DNA from: Gymnodinialimonas sp. 202GB13-11
GTDB lineage: Bacteria; Pseudomonadota; Alphaproteobacteria; Rhodobacterales; Rhodobacteraceae
DNA: 64,000 bases
Direction of reading: 5' to 3'
Assembly: GCF_040932485.1 (NCBI RefSeq)
Contig: NZ_JBFRBH010000001.1
Location: 2,728,001 to 2,792,000 of the forward strand
Shown: positions 27,028-36,191 of the stretch, piece by piece
Position numbering within the stretch: position 1 is the stretch's first letter
How the letters are laid out: the number at the start of each line of letters is the position of its first letter
Notes under the pieces: generated by a model
What the model was told of the DNA's origin: nothing
The model's input: only the letters and a program-made list of their open reading frames with translations
Databases searched by the model: none
Made by a program: the position numbers and the translations under genes

Positions 27028-28323
27028 ATGGCCCTCGACGCCCCCACGCAAGACGCCCCCTACGATGCGCCCATGAAAGACCTCTACGAGATGGGCGAAA
27101 TGCCCCCCATGGGTTACGTGCCGCCGAAGATGTACGCTTGGACCATCCGCCGCGAACGTCATGGTGAGCCGGACAAAGCGTTCGAGGTCGAAGTCGTCGA
27201 TACCCCTGTGCTCGACAGCCACGAAGTCCTCGTCCTCGTGATGGCTGCGGGCGTAAACTATAACGGCGTCTGGGCCGGCCTCGGTCAGCCGATCAGCCCC
27301 TTCGACGGTCATGGCGCACCCTACCATATCGCGGGCTCCGACGCGGCGGGCATCGTCTGGGCCGTGGGCGACAAGGTGAAACGCTGGAAGATCGGCGACG
27401 AAGTCGTGGTCCATTGCAACCAGGACGATGGCGACGACGAACACTGTAACGGCGGCGACCCGATGTTCTCCACTTCCCAGCGCATCTGGGGATACGAAAC
27501 ACCCGATGGCTCCTTCGCGCAGTTCACCAACGTGCAGGCACAGCAGCTTATGCCGCGCCCCAAGCACCTGACTTGGGAAGAGGCCGCCTGCTACACGCTG
27601 ACCCTCGCCACCGCCTACCGGATGCTGTTCGGCCACGAGCCGCATGACCTGAAGCCCGGCCAGAACGTTCTGATCTGGGGCGCCTCCGGCGGCCTCGGCT
27701 CGTACGCGATCCAGCTGGCCAACACGGCGGGCGCGAATGCCATCGCGGTGATCTCCGACGAAAGCAAACGCGACTTCGTGCTAAGCCTCGGCGCCAAGGG
27801 CGTCATCAACCGCAAAGACTTCAACTGCTGGGGCCAGCTGCCCACGGTAAACACGCCCGAGTATGCCGAGTGGTTCAAGGAAGCCCGCAAGTTCGGCAAG
27901 GCGATCTGGGACATCACCGGCAAGAGCGTGAACGTCGACATGGTGTTTGAGCATCCGGGCGAGGCGACGTTCCCCGTCTCCACTCTGGTCTGCAAGAAGG
28001 GCGGCATGGTCGTGATCTGCGCGGGCACCACCGGCTTCAATTGCACCTTCGACGTCCGCTACATGTGGATGCACCAAAAGCGTCTGCAAGGCTCCCACTT
28101 CGCGCACCTCAAGCAGGCATCAGCAGCCAATGACCTGATGGTTCAGCAGCGCCTTGATCCCTGCATGTCCGAGGTCTTCCCGTGGGCCGAGCTTCCCGAC
28201 GCGCACATGAAGATGCTCCGCAACGAACACAAGCCCGGCAATATGTCCGTGCTGGTTCAGGCTCCGCGCACGGGTCTGCGGACCCTCGAAGATGTGCTGG
28301 AGGCCGGGCCAACCGCCTCCTGA
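27028..28323 (+). CDS. ccr: Crotonyl-CoA carboxylase/reductase
   Basis: A 431-residue medium-chain dehydrogenase/reductase fold enzyme. It reductively carboxylates crotonyl-CoA with NADPH and CO2 to (2S)-ethylmalonyl-CoA, the key enzyme of the ethylmalonyl-CoA pathway. Motifs are AAGVNYNGVWAGLG, HIAGSDAAGIVW, the NADPH fold WGASGGLGSYAIQL and the characteristic CAGTTGFNCTFDVRYMWM. From about residue 30 it closely matches what I recall of the Rhodobacter protein. The MALDAP start at 27028 is preferred; an ATG at 27013 with its own GGAGG is possible. A strong terminator follows. Confidence 0.96.
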   Translation: MALDAPTQDAPYDAPMKDLYEMGEMPPMGYVPPKMYAWTIRRERHGEPDKAFEVEVVDTPVLDSHEVLVLVMAAGVNYNGVWAGLGQPISPFDGHGAPYHIAGSDAAGIVWAVGDKVKRWKIGDEVVVHCNQDDGDDEHCNGGDPMFSTSQRIWGYETPDGSFAQFTNVQAQQLMPRPKHLTWEEAACYTLTLATAYRMLFGHEPHDLKPGQNVLIWGASGGLGSYAIQLANTAGANAIAVISDESKRDFVLSLGAKGVINRKDFNCWGQLPTVNTPEYAEWFKEARKFGKAIWDITGKSVNVDMVFEHPGEATFPVSTLVCKKGGMVVICAGTTGFNCTFDVRYMWMHQKRLQGSHFAHLKQASAANDLMVQQRLDPCMSEVFPWAELPDAHMKMLRNEHKPGNMSVLVQAPRTGLRTLEDVLEAGPTAS

Positions 28324-28350
28324 CACCCACACGAAATGCACCCCAAGACT

Positions 28351-28386
28351 GCCCCGCGTTGAATCACACCAACGCGGGGCTTTTTC
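28351..28386 (+). terminator. Rho-independent terminator of ccr
   Basis: The perfect 11-bp stem GCCCCGCGTTG / CAACGCGGGGC with an 8-base loop is followed by five T at 28381-28385. It lies 28 bp after the ccr stop. Confidence 0.95.
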
Positions 28387-28978
28387 ATCGGCGCTCCTGA
28401 TTCTGCTCCGTCGCCGAAGCCGCCACAAAAAGTCCACAATCCAACGCGTTGGAAGAAACAATGCGAGCTTAATCGAAGAATTTGGCTGACACCCTGACCA
28501 AGGACATGACCTTTTGGTCAAGTGGCCCGCTAAGCCATGTGATGGCATATAGTGCATACCGGAGCGCTCATGTCAGACCTCCGCGGCTTTCCAGTCTTGT
28601 TGCCGCACGTTGCGGCTTGCGTGACCAGTCCAGTTGAATTCGTCAGACAAACGAGGCCACCGTCACGGGCGCCCCTTTGCCTGAGATCGACGATGTACAG
28701 CGAGGGAGAGCCTCTGCCTCCCTCGCACCGCGCACCTTCCTAAACCAACCAAAAAACGCATCGTTTCAGGCCGAAGTTTTCCCGCTATGTCCACACGACG
28801 TTCGAAATGCCGGGTACGCGTAAGACGAGCCGAATGCATATCTGGGAGTCGTTCGAAACCTGCCAGCGGCACAGGGCGTGGATTTAGTCAGTTTAGAGTT
28901 ATTGAGAAGTTAACGAAACAATATTTCTTCTTTTGAATCAAATACATAATCCCATTGCTCACGCGTGAGCAGACCCAA
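28387..28978. other. Gene-free region with a RutR-like half-orphan site
   Basis: About 590 bp without a convincing gene, between the ccr terminator and the aminotransferase stop. It holds ATGACCTTTTGGTCAA (28506-28521), a near-perfect inverted repeat like the RutR consensus TTGACCA-N2-TGGTCAA, and the perfect 16-bp palindrome TGCTCACGCGTGAGCA (28956-28971). A 57-codon reading from 28570 with a GGAG site exists, but its composition is unconvincing. The right half (28740-28955) is unusually AT-rich for this genome. Confidence 0.45.
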
Positions 28979-29914
28979 TCAGCCCCCCACTTTTATCGCT
29001 GCCACATGCTCCGCAATGGCCTGCTTATACAGCCCCTGTATTCGCGCCGTAACAGGCCGCTCTCCCGTCCCTATCGGCTTCCCATCCAGCGATGCGACCG
29101 GCGTCTGCGCCCCGAACGTGCCGGTCAAAAACGCCTCCTCCGCGCCATGAACATCCACCAGCGAAAAGTTCCGCTCGAACACCGGAATCCCGTCCGCCTT
29201 GCACAGCTCGATCACCTTCGCCCGCGTAACCCCGTTCATGCAGTAATCCCCGGTGGAGGTCCAAACCTCCCCCTTCTTCACAATGAAGAAGTTGCACGCG
29301 TTTGTCGTATTCACGAACCCATGCGGGTCCAACATCAACCCCTCATCCGCCCCCGCCTGCTCAGCCTGAAGGCAGGCAATCACACAATTCAGTTTCGAGT
29401 GGGAATTGTACTTCGCATCCTGGCTCATCGGCAGCCCCCGAACCTGTGGCACGGTCGCCAGCCGGATGCCCGCGCCCTGAAGCCGATCCACCGGCTTCGA
29501 ATGCTCCATGATGATCACCAGGGTCGGCCCGCTCTGACTCAGTGACGGGTGCTGAAATGGACGCACCTTCACACCGCGCGTCAGCATCAGGCGACAGTGA
29601 ACATCCGTCTCCATCCCGTTCGCTGCCCGCGTCTTCTCCAGCGCGTCGAAGATGCCCTGTCGGTCCATGTCGACATAAAGGCTCACCGCCTTACAGCTGT
29701 CGAAGAACCGATCCATATGCGCGTCGAAATAGGCCCAGACCCCATCGTAGAGCCGCAGACCCTCCCACATGCCATCGCCCAGCATGAACCCGCTGTCATA
29801 GACCGAGACCTTGGCCTCGTCGCGGTGCACGATCTCGCCATTCACATAGATGCCGATATCGGCGTTGCGCGGGTCTTCCAGTGCGTCGTGGGTGGTGTGG
29901 GCGTCCGTGCTCAT
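28979..29914 (-). CDS. Class IV PLP aminotransferase (D-amino acid/branched-chain type)
   Basis: A 311-residue fold IV PLP enzyme. It has [19 protein letters not shown] near residue 37, the PLP lysine region [38 protein letters not shown] and the phosphate-binding C-terminal [11 protein letters not shown]. Relatives are branched-chain aminotransferases, D-amino acid aminotransferases and aminodeoxychorismate lyases; the precise amino acid is not clear. Its ATG overlaps the rpe stop (29911-29914), so rpe and this gene form one operon. Confidence 0.83.
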   Translation of the reverse strand: MSTDAHTTHDALEDPRNADIGIYVNGEIVHRDEAKVSVYDSGFMLGDGMWEGLRLYDGVWAYFDAHMDRFFDSCKAVSLYVDMDRQGIFDALEKTRAANGMETDVHCRLMLTRGVKVRPFQHPSLSQSGPTLVIIMEHSKPVDRLQGAGIRLATVPQVRGLPMSQDAKYNSHSKLNCVIACLQAEQAGADEGLMLDPHGFVNTTNACNFFIVKKGEVWTSTGDYCMNGVTRAKVIELCKADGIPVFERNFSLVDVHGAEEAFLTGTFGAQTPVASLDGKPIGTGERPVTARIQGLYKQAIAEHVAAIKVGG

Positions 29915-30588
29915 CCCGCAGCCGCCCGGATCGCGCGGATATTCTCGCCATACGGTGCTGGGTCTTCGACCGAGCCGCCCCGGAACACGGCAGACCCTGC
30001 CACCAGCACATCCGCTCCAGCACCCGCTACAATCGGCGCTGTGCCGACATCCACACCGCCGTCGATCTCGATATGCACTTCGCGGTCGCCAATCATGGCG
30101 CGCAGCTCCGTGATCTTGTCGGACATATCGATGAAACTCTGCCCCCCGAAACCGGGGTTCACCGTCATCACGCAGATCAGGTCACACAGGTCCAACACAT
30201 GCGCGACTGCCCCCGCAGGCGTGCCAGGGTTCAGCGCAACACCCGCCTTCATCCCCGCCCCACGAATGGCCTGAAGAGTGCGGTGGATATGCGGACCGGC
30301 CTCCACATGGGCGGTCAGCACATCGGCCCCCGCATCGGCATAAGCCTCGATATACAGGTCGACCGGCGCGATCATCAGATGCACGTCCATCACCGTTTTC
30401 ACATGGCGACGCAGGGCTTTCACCATGGGCGGGCCAAAAGTCAGATTCGGCACGAAATGCCCGTCCATGACGTCAATGTGGATCCAATCCGCGCCCTGCG
30501 CCTCAACGGCCTGAACCTCGGCCCCGAAATTGGCGAAATCGGCGGCCAGGATGGACGGCGCGATCTTGATGGAACGATCAAATGACAT
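29911..30588 (-). CDS. rpe: Ribulose-phosphate 3-epimerase
   Basis: A 225-residue TIM-barrel enzyme that interconverts ribulose 5-phosphate and xylulose 5-phosphate in the pentose phosphate pathway. It carries [14 protein letters not shown], the metal and catalytic residues in [28 protein letters not shown] and the catalytic Asp in [10 protein letters not shown]. Length is standard. The start [15 protein letters not shown] at 30588 has GGAGG upstream on the minus strand. It is divergent from the YdcZ-type gene. Confidence 0.96.
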   Translation of the reverse strand: MSFDRSIKIAPSILAADFANFGAEVQAVEAQGADWIHIDVMDGHFVPNLTFGPPMVKALRRHVKTVMDVHLMIAPVDLYIEAYADAGADVLTAHVEAGPHIHRTLQAIRGAGMKAGVALNPGTPAGAVAHVLDLCDLICVMTVNPGFGGQSFIDMSDKITELRAMIGDREVHIEIDGGVDVGTAPIVAGAGADVLVAGSAVFRGGSVEDPAPYGENIRAIRAAAG

Positions 30589-30688
30589 GGGCTTCCCTCC
30601 GGTTATCGCGGTCCTAGCTTGCGCGTGCACTCTTGGCAATTCCGACCGCTCAGCGCATCGTCACACTCCACTCTGCCGGAGGCGCGCC

Positions 30689-31135
30689 ATGTCCAGCCAA
30701 TACATCTTTGCCCTGATCGCCATCGCCGTCGGCGGGGCGTGCATCTCTACCCAAGCCCCAATCAATGCACGCCTCGGAAGTTTCGCAGGCGACCCGGTCG
30801 TGGCCGCCGCCATCAGCTTCATCGTGGGCGCGATCGTCCTCTCCGTCATCGTGGTTCTGCGCGGGGCTGTGCCGAGTGTCGGCCAAATGGCCGCCGCGCC
30901 ATGGTGGGCTTGGGTCGGCGGAGCACTCGGGGCGGTCTATGTTTGGGCCGCGGTCTGGTCTGTGGGCACCTTGGGCGTGGTCACAATGGTCGCCGCCTTG
31001 ATTTTCGGACAACTCGCGGCGGCCCTCGTGCTGGACGCAATCGGTGCTTTCGGCTTGCAGGTGCGCGAGGTCAGCTGGACCCGTATCGCAGCCGTCGGAC
31101 TCGTCGCTGCAGGGCTCGTCTTGTCGCGCGTATAA
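30689..31135 (+). CDS. YdcZ/DMT-family membrane transporter-like protein
   Basis: A 148-residue protein with five hydrophobic helices and the small-residue ACISTQAPINARLG segment after helix 1, the pattern of YdcZ (DUF606) half-size drug/metabolite transporters. Such proteins usually act as dimers. The substrate is unknown. CCGGAGG lies before the ATG at 30689. It ends just before the RutR-like palindrome and the deoC promoter region. Confidence 0.75.
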   Translation: MSSQYIFALIAIAVGGACISTQAPINARLGSFAGDPVVAAAISFIVGAIVLSVIVVLRGAVPSVGQMAAAPWWAWVGGALGAVYVWAAVWSVGTLGVVTMVAALIFGQLAAALVLDAIGAFGLQVREVSWTRIAAVGLVAAGLVLSRV

Positions 31136-31138
31136 TTT

Positions 31139-31154
31139 TTGACCGTTTGGTCAA
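31139..31154. promoter_or_regulatory. RutR-like operator upstream of deoC
   Basis: TTGACCGTTTGGTCAA is a perfect inverted repeat (6+4+6). The known consensus of the TetR-family uracil/thymine-sensing regulator RutR is TTGACCA-N2-TGGTCAA; 15 of 16 positions fit, with G for A at position 7. It lies 58 bp before the deoC start. Control of a deoxynucleoside catabolic operon by a pyrimidine sensor would make sense. A near-palindromic relative lies at 28506. Confidence 0.65.
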
Positions 31155-31212
31155 CCTTGCCATCCACGCCCCCGCGTGAGACGCTATAGACAACGCGCAT
31201 CAGGGCTTTCCC

Positions 31213-32214
31213 ATGACCGACACGCTTCACCACACCGCCACAACCACCGCCGACCAGCTGCCGCAGGTTCACTTGCCCCGGAACGAGGGTATGGAGTTGG
31301 ACCTCGACTGGGTCGCCTCCGTTCAGGCCAACACCTCCGCCATCGAACGCCGGGCTGCGACCTTGCCCGGCCGCCGCTCCGTCAAGAAAAGCCATCAGGC
31401 CGCGTGGCTTGCCAAGGCGGTCACATTGATCGACCTGACCACGCTTTCTGGCGATGACACGGTTGGCCGCGTCCGCCGCCTCTGCGCCAAGGCCCGACAG
31501 CCCGTGCGGGCCGACCTATTGGAAGCGCTCGGTCTGCCACACATCACCACCGGTGCGGTCTGCGTCTACCACGATATGATCGAGACCGCCGTTGAGGCAC
31601 TGGAGGGCACGAACATCCCCGTTGCCGCCGTCTCCACCGGATTTCCTGCGGGCCTCAGCCCGTTCGAGCTGCGCGTGAAAGAGATCGAGATGTCGGTGGC
31701 CGCCGGTGCGAAAGAGATCGACATCGTCATCTCCCGCCGCCACGCGCTGACCGGGAACTGGCAAGCGCTATATGAGGAGATGAAGTCGTTCCGTGAGGCA
31801 TGTGGTGAGGCGCATGTGAAGGCGATCCTGGCCACCGGCGAACTCGGCACCCTGCGCAACGTCGCCAAGGCCTCGCTGGTCTGCATGATGGCAGGCGCGG
31901 ATTTCATCAAGACCTCCACCGGCAAGGAGTCGGTTAACGCGACGCTGCCCGTCAGCCTCACCATGATCCGCGCCATCCGCGCGTTCGAGGCGCGGACGGG
32001 CTACAAGGTCGGTTACAAACCGGCGGGCGGAATTTCCAAGGCGAAAGACAGCCTCGTCTACCTATCGCTGCTGAAAGAGGAACTCGGCAACCGCTGGCTG
32101 CAACCGGATCTGTTCCGGTTCGGGGCGAGCAGCCTACTGGGCGATATCGAACGCCAACTCGAACACCACGTCACCGGCGCCTACTCCGCCGGTTGGCGAC
32201 ATCCGATTGGGTGA
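31213..32214 (+). CDS. deoC: Deoxyribose-phosphate aldolase
   Basis: A 333-residue class I aldolase of the longer DERA type. It splits 2-deoxyribose 5-phosphate into acetaldehyde and glyceraldehyde 3-phosphate. The Schiff-base lysine is K233 in GADFIKTSTGK; VAAVSTGFPAG, KEIDIVISRR and GYKPAGGIS complete the barrel motifs. The N-terminal 60 residues are an extension compared with E. coli DeoC (about 259 residues). It heads an operon whose last gene is an aldehyde dehydrogenase, able to oxidise the acetaldehyde. Confidence 0.94.
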   Translation: MTDTLHHTATTTADQLPQVHLPRNEGMELDLDWVASVQANTSAIERRAATLPGRRSVKKSHQAAWLAKAVTLIDLTTLSGDDTVGRVRRLCAKARQPVRADLLEALGLPHITTGAVCVYHDMIETAVEALEGTNIPVAAVSTGFPAGLSPFELRVKEIEMSVAAGAKEIDIVISRRHALTGNWQALYEEMKSFREACGEAHVKAILATGELGTLRNVAKASLVCMMAGADFIKTSTGKESVNATLPVSLTMIRAIRAFEARTGYKVGYKPAGGISKAKDSLVYLSLLKEELGNRWLQPDLFRFGASSLLGDIERQLEHHVTGAYSAGWRHPIG

Positions 32215-32218
32215 GGCC

Positions 32219-32500
32219 ATGCAAGTCAATTTCAACTTCATCCTCCTGTTGATCGTTGTCGGCGTCTGCGTTTGGCTGATGATGCGCGTCAATCGCCCAC
32301 TGAAAGAAGAGGCGCTAAAGCTGACGGTCGATCAGGCCCGCACGTTCAACCGAGAATACCGCAACAAGGCCAACCGCGCTGACATGCCCGCAGAGTTCCG
32401 CGCCGTGGCCGAAGCCTCGGACCGCGCCCGCCCTGTTACGATTGGGGCAGCGCTTGCCATCGCGGCGTCCGTCGCGGCATACATCTTGATCGGTGGCTGA
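32219..32500 (+). CDS. Small membrane protein A in the deoC operon
   Basis: A 93-residue protein with an N-terminal helix (FNFILLLIVVGVCVWLMM), a central charged part with LTVDQARTFNREY, and a C-terminal helix. The ends are likely on the same side of the membrane. The next gene is also 93 residues and has the same layout, with LSPDQLKRFNDAY at the same place, so the two are probably diverged duplicates. The ATG at 32219 lies five bases after the deoC stop. The function is unknown; a role near acetaldehyde handling or uptake is speculation. Confidence 0.65.
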   Translation: MQVNFNFILLLIVVGVCVWLMMRVNRPLKEEALKLTVDQARTFNREYRNKANRADMPAEFRAVAEASDRARPVTIGAALAIAASVAAYILIGG

Positions 32501-32503
32501 GCG

Positions 32504-32785
32504 ATGCACCTAAGCTTCAACGCGATCATCACGCTCTGCCTTGTCCTCTACGTGATCTGGATGGCCTATAGCGAGAATGCAAAAGAGAAGGCGTCGGAGG
32601 CCAAGCTGTCCCCCGATCAGCTCAAACGGTTCAACGACGCCTATACCTTCGCCCAACCGGCCCAAGAGTATCCGAACGACCTCCAAGACCATGCCGCCAT
32701 CGCGCAACGCGCCCGCATCCGCAAAGTCGTCTCAGCTGTGATTTTGGGCGCAGTTGTCCTTTTTGTCCTGCTCAGGGGGCTTTGA
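32504..32785 (+). CDS. Small membrane protein B in the deoC operon
   Basis: A 93-residue protein with an N-terminal helix (AIITLCLVLYVIWMAY), the central LSPDQLKRFNDAY segment and a C-terminal helix (VVSAVILGAVVLFVLL). It parallels protein A in length, topology and the L-x-x-D-Q-x-x-x-F-N core. It starts three bases after gene A and ends just before the aldehyde dehydrogenase start. I know no named family. Inner membrane location is predicted. Confidence 0.65.
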   Translation: MHLSFNAIITLCLVLYVIWMAYSENAKEKASEAKLSPDQLKRFNDAYTFAQPAQEYPNDLQDHAAIAQRARIRKVVSAVILGAVVLFVLLRGL

Positions 32786-32786
32786 T

Positions 32787-35126
32787 ATGACCACCCGCGA
32801 AATCTTCGAAACTATGGACTACGGCCCCGCCCCGGAGTCCTCAGCCGAGGCGCTGCAATGGCTGGCGGACCGCGGTGGCATCGCGGGCCATTTCATTGCC
32901 GGTAAATGGGGGCCTTTGCGGGACGATTTCGCATCGAACAACCCAGCCACGGGCGAAAAGCTGGCGGGCGTGACCAAAGGCACAGCGGAAGAGGTCGCCA
33001 AGGCCGTCAGCGCCGCCCGCAAGGCGCAGCCGAAATGGGCGAAGGACAACCGTGCCCGCGCGCGCATCCTCTATGCCATTGCGCGGCTGATGCAGAAGCA
33101 CTCCCGGCTTCTGGCCACAATGGAGAGCCTCGACAATGGCAAACCGATCCGCGAAAGCCGCGATATCGACGTGCCGCTGGCGATCCGGCATTTCTACTAC
33201 CACGCAGGTCTTGCGCAGCTGGTCGATACCGAGATGCCGGGCCACGCCCCCATGGGCGTTTGCGGCCAGATCATCCCGTGGAACTTCCCCTTGCTGATGC
33301 TGGCGTGGAAAATCGCGCCTGCGCTGGCCGCCGGGAACACGGTGGTTCTGAAACCTGCGGAATACACATCGCTTTCGGCCATGGTTTTCGCGGAAATCTG
33401 TCAGGAGGCCGGCGTGCCGCCGGGGGTCGTGAACATCATCACCGGCGATGGGGAGACGGGCGCGGCCTTGGTGGACGCCGAAGTGGATAAGATTGCCTTC
33501 ACCGGCTCTACGGCCGTGGGCCGGCGCATCCGTGAGCAGACGGCCGGGACGGGCAAGAGCCTGACGTTGGAGTTGGGCGGGAAGTCCCCATACATCGTTT
33601 TTGAAGATGCCGATATCGACAGCGCGATTGAAGGGCTGGTGGATGCCATCTGGTTCAACCAAGGTCAGGTCTGCTGCGCCGGATCCCGTTTGCTGGTGCA
33701 GGAGGGCATCGCCGACGACTTCCATGCCCGCCTGAAAGCCCGCATGGCCAACCTGCGCATCGGCGACCCGATGGACAAATGCATCGACGTCGGCGCCATC
33801 GTCGACCCGGTGCAACACGCCGCGATCACCAAGATGGTCAGCGAGACGGACGGAGAGGTCTACCAAGCGCCCATCCCCCTGCCGGAAACCGGCTGTTTCT
33901 ATCCGCCAACGCTGATCACCGGCCTGCACACGGCTGCCCCGCTCATGCAGGAGGAGATCTTTGGCCCGGTCCTCGTCTCCACCACCTTCCGCACGCCGTC
34001 GGAGGCCGTCGAGGTCGCCAACAACACACGCTACGGGTTGGCCGCGACGCTGTGGACCGAGAATCTGAACCTCGCGCTTGATATCGCCCCCAAGCTGGTC
34101 GCGGGCGTGGTTTGGGTGAATGCGACGAACCTCTTCGACGCCGCAGCACCGTTCGGCGGAGTGCGCGAAAGCGGGTTCGGGCGTGAAGGCGGGTGGGAAG
34201 GCTTGCAAGCCTATCTCAAGCCCACCGCGAAATTGCTGGCCGCAAGAGCGCTCCCCGTTCATCCCGCGCCCGAGACACCGGCGACCGAGGGCATCGACCG
34301 CACAGCGAAGATGTATATCGGCGGCAAGCAGGCGCGGCCCGATGGCGGCTATAGTCAAGCCCATTACAGCAAGAACGGCACGCTTCTGGGCCATACCGGC
34401 CTCGGCAACCGCAAGGACATCCGAAACGCGGTTGAGGCCGCTGCAGGTGCAAAGGGCTGGTCGAAAACGTCCGGCCATCTGCGGGCGCAGATCCTCTATT
34501 ATTTGGGCGAGAACCTTTCGGCCCGCGCGGCGGAATTCGAAGATCGCATCCGCGACTCAACCAACACCTCTGCCGCCAAAGCACGGGCCGAGGTCGACGC
34601 GGCGATCAACGCGTTCTTCACTTATGCCGCCTTCGCCGACAAATATGACGGTGCGGCGAAAGGCGTTCCGATCCGGGGGATTGCTCTGGCCATGAACGAA
34701 CCGGTAGGCGTGATTGGCGCGCTCGCGCCCGATGACACGCCCCTCCTCGGGTCTGCGACCCTCCTCGCAGCGGCGCTTTCGATGGGCAATCGGATGGTGC
34801 TGGTGCCAAGCCAGGCGGCCCCGCTAGTGGCGACGGACCTTTATCAGGTGCTAGAGACCTCGGACGTTCCCGGTGGCGTGGCGAATATCGTCACGGGCCT
34901 GCATGGCGATATGGCGGGGACACTTGCGGCGCATGCCAATGTCGATGCGCTCTGGTCGTTCACGCCGCACGTGGATGTGGCAGAGCTTGAGCGGGCCAGT
35001 GCGTTGAACCTCAAACGGACTTGGATGAACCACGGCGGCAACCCGGATTGGACGGCAATGGATCCGAAACTGGCACTGGCGCAGGCGACGGAGACCAAGA
35101 CGATCTGGGTGCCTTACGGCGAGTGA
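32787..35126 (+). CDS. Two-domain aldehyde dehydrogenase family protein
   Basis: A 779-residue protein. Residues 1-490 form a complete NAD(P)-dependent aldehyde dehydrogenase: [11 protein letters not shown], the general base in LELGGKSPY and the catalytic Cys in [11 protein letters not shown]. From about residue 510 a second, shorter ALDH-like region ([35 protein letters not shown]) lacks a recognisable catalytic Cys/Glu set and looks degenerate, perhaps structural. It sits last in the deoC operon and probably oxidises acetaldehyde to acetate. The start at 32787 is preceded by GGGGG. Confidence 0.82.
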   Translation: MTTREIFETMDYGPAPESSAEALQWLADRGGIAGHFIAGKWGPLRDDFASNNPATGEKLAGVTKGTAEEVAKAVSAARKAQPKWAKDNRARARILYAIARLMQKHSRLLATMESLDNGKPIRESRDIDVPLAIRHFYYHAGLAQLVDTEMPGHAPMGVCGQIIPWNFPLLMLAWKIAPALAAGNTVVLKPAEYTSLSAMVFAEICQEAGVPPGVVNIITGDGETGAALVDAEVDKIAFTGSTAVGRRIREQTAGTGKSLTLELGGKSPYIVFEDADIDSAIEGLVDAIWFNQGQVCCAGSRLLVQEGIADDFHARLKARMANLRIGDPMDKCIDVGAIVDPVQHAAITKMVSETDGEVYQAPIPLPETGCFYPPTLITGLHTAAPLMQEEIFGPVLVSTTFRTPSEAVEVANNTRYGLAATLWTENLNLALDIAPKLVAGVVWVNATNLFDAAAPFGGVRESGFGREGGWEGLQAYLKPTAKLLAARALPVHPAPETPATEGIDRTAKMYIGGKQARPDGGYSQAHYSKNGTLLGHTGLGNRKDIRNAVEAAAGAKGWSKTSGHLRAQILYYLGENLSARAAEFEDRIRDSTNTSAAKARAEVDAAINAFFTYAAFADKYDGAAKGVPIRGIALAMNEPVGVIGALAPDDTPLLGSATLLAAALSMGNRMVLVPSQAAPLVATDLYQVLETSDVPGGVANIVTGLHGDMAGTLAAHANVDALWSFTPHVDVAELERASALNLKRTWMNHGGNPDWTAMDPKLALAQATETKTIWVPYGE

Positions 35127-35136
35127 CGCGGCCAGA

Positions 35137-35176
35137 ATTGCTTGCAGGCAAGCAATGCCTCCGGCGGGCATTTTCG
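35137..35176 (+). terminator. Tandem hairpins after the deoC operon
   Basis: ATTGCTTGC-AG-GCAAGCAAT (35137-35156) is a perfect 9-bp hairpin. It is followed by a second hairpin, ATGCC paired with GGCAT, ending in TTTT (35155-35176). It follows the aldehyde dehydrogenase stop by 10 bp and should end the operon transcript. The next bases, GGGAACAAAGATG, recur at 58267-58279 on the other strand. Confidence 0.7.
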
Positions 35177-35210
35177 GGGAACAAAGATGGAGCGCTTCGC
35201 GCGTTAGCGG

Positions 35211-35822
35211 CTAGCCACGGCCCGATAACCGATCCTTGATCTTCGCCCACCGGACCGAGGCGGCATCGACGATGGGCAGGATCACGCGATCCTCGAACCG
35301 TTCCCAGATGCGCCAAATCATGAACAGGATCAGGGCGAAGATCAGCAGGATCACGATGGGCATCCACGGGATCAGGGTGACGTCCGGACCATCGACACGC
35401 TCAATCGACAGGGCATTGGGGTAGGACGACAACAGGTTGTTGCGCCATCCGTAATGCGTGATGGCAACCCAAACCGGCGCGTCGCGGGTGGAGCGCAGGT
35501 CTTGCGCCTCGGTCTGCAAATCCTGGCTGTCGATCTTGAAGTAAGGCGGCCAGCCGAAGATCCCCGTATCCTCATTGCGATAGTCGATAGGTGTATCATC
35601 CGGGCGCACGGCAGAAATTATCCGCACATCGCGCTGCACGGAGGTGCCTTCCACGCCGCTATCAGATTGTGCGTAGAACCAAGCCGTCCAACCCGAAATC
35701 TCGGTCAGTTGCAGCTGCGTGTCGACGATCCGCACCACGTCGCGCTGCGGCAGTGTGTAGTGCAGGAACGCCCCGAAGACCGCGAACACACACAGCAGAA
35801 AGATGATCCGGGCCCAACGCAT
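35211..35822 (-). CDS. DUF1523 membrane protein
   Basis: A 203-residue protein. It has an N-terminal helix, then FLHYTLPQRDVVRIV, the hallmark of DUF1523 proteins, a periplasmic central region with SIERVDGPD, and a second helix near residue 155 (PIVILLIFALILFMIW). It is an inner membrane protein with no known function. It lies 10 bp after the next minus-strand membrane gene, so the two are probably cotranscribed. Confidence 0.8.
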   Translation of the reverse strand: MRWARIIFLLCVFAVFGAFLHYTLPQRDVVRIVDTQLQLTEISGWTAWFYAQSDSGVEGTSVQRDVRIISAVRPDDTPIDYRNEDTGIFGWPPYFKIDSQDLQTEAQDLRSTRDAPVWVAITHYGWRNNLLSSYPNALSIERVDGPDVTLIPWMPIVILLIFALILFMIWRIWERFEDRVILPIVDAASVRWAKIKDRLSGRG

Positions 35823-35832
35823 GAGACGTCCT

Positions 35833-36093
35833 TCAGTTGGTCAGCGCCACAAAGGCGAACAATCCAACAACGGGAATGACATAGACAAACAGGACAAGCC
35901 ACACCCGAATGCGCGATGCCGCCTCGCCGATGCGGGCATCGACCCAAGCTTCGCGTGTATCTGGGCGACCGGCTTGCACCCATTCCTCTTCCAGACGCAT
36001 CCGCGCACCGGAGCGCAGGTAGAAGAACATGCAGACGTAAACGACGGTCAGCCCGATCATCATCACAATGGCAATGCGGCCCAGTCCAAGCAT
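35833..36093 (-). CDS. Small two-helix membrane protein
   Basis: An 86-residue protein with helices at about residues 8-27 and 62-83, separated by a charged linker (RLEEEWVQAGRPDTREAWVD). I recall similar genes next to DUF1523 genes in roseobacters, but no function is assigned. It is probably the first gene of a two-gene operon with the DUF1523 gene. GGAGG lies just before the ATG on the minus strand. Confidence 0.7.
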   Translation of the reverse strand: MLGLGRIAIVMMIGLTVVYVCMFFYLRSGARMRLEEEWVQAGRPDTREAWVDARIGEAASRIRVWLVLFVYVIPVVGLFAFVALTN

Positions 36094-36191
36094 TGAGTCC
36101 TCCGTCGTAACTTGTTGGTTCAGATATAGGATGTAATGCCGCCGAATGGCAGGGCTTGCGGCCAGATCACGCGCGGCGCAAATTTGCCCCC

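Noticed and set aside
28570-28743. A possible 57-residue gene with a GGAG site in the gene-free region
   Set aside because: The composition is Pro/Arg/Ser-rich without hydrophobic pattern or known motif, and no second signal supports it. Kept only as a possible explanation for the nearby operator.
32841-34478. A 545-codon antisense frame over the aldehyde dehydrogenase
   Set aside because: It is the shadow of a well-supported ALDH gene in a GC-rich genome.
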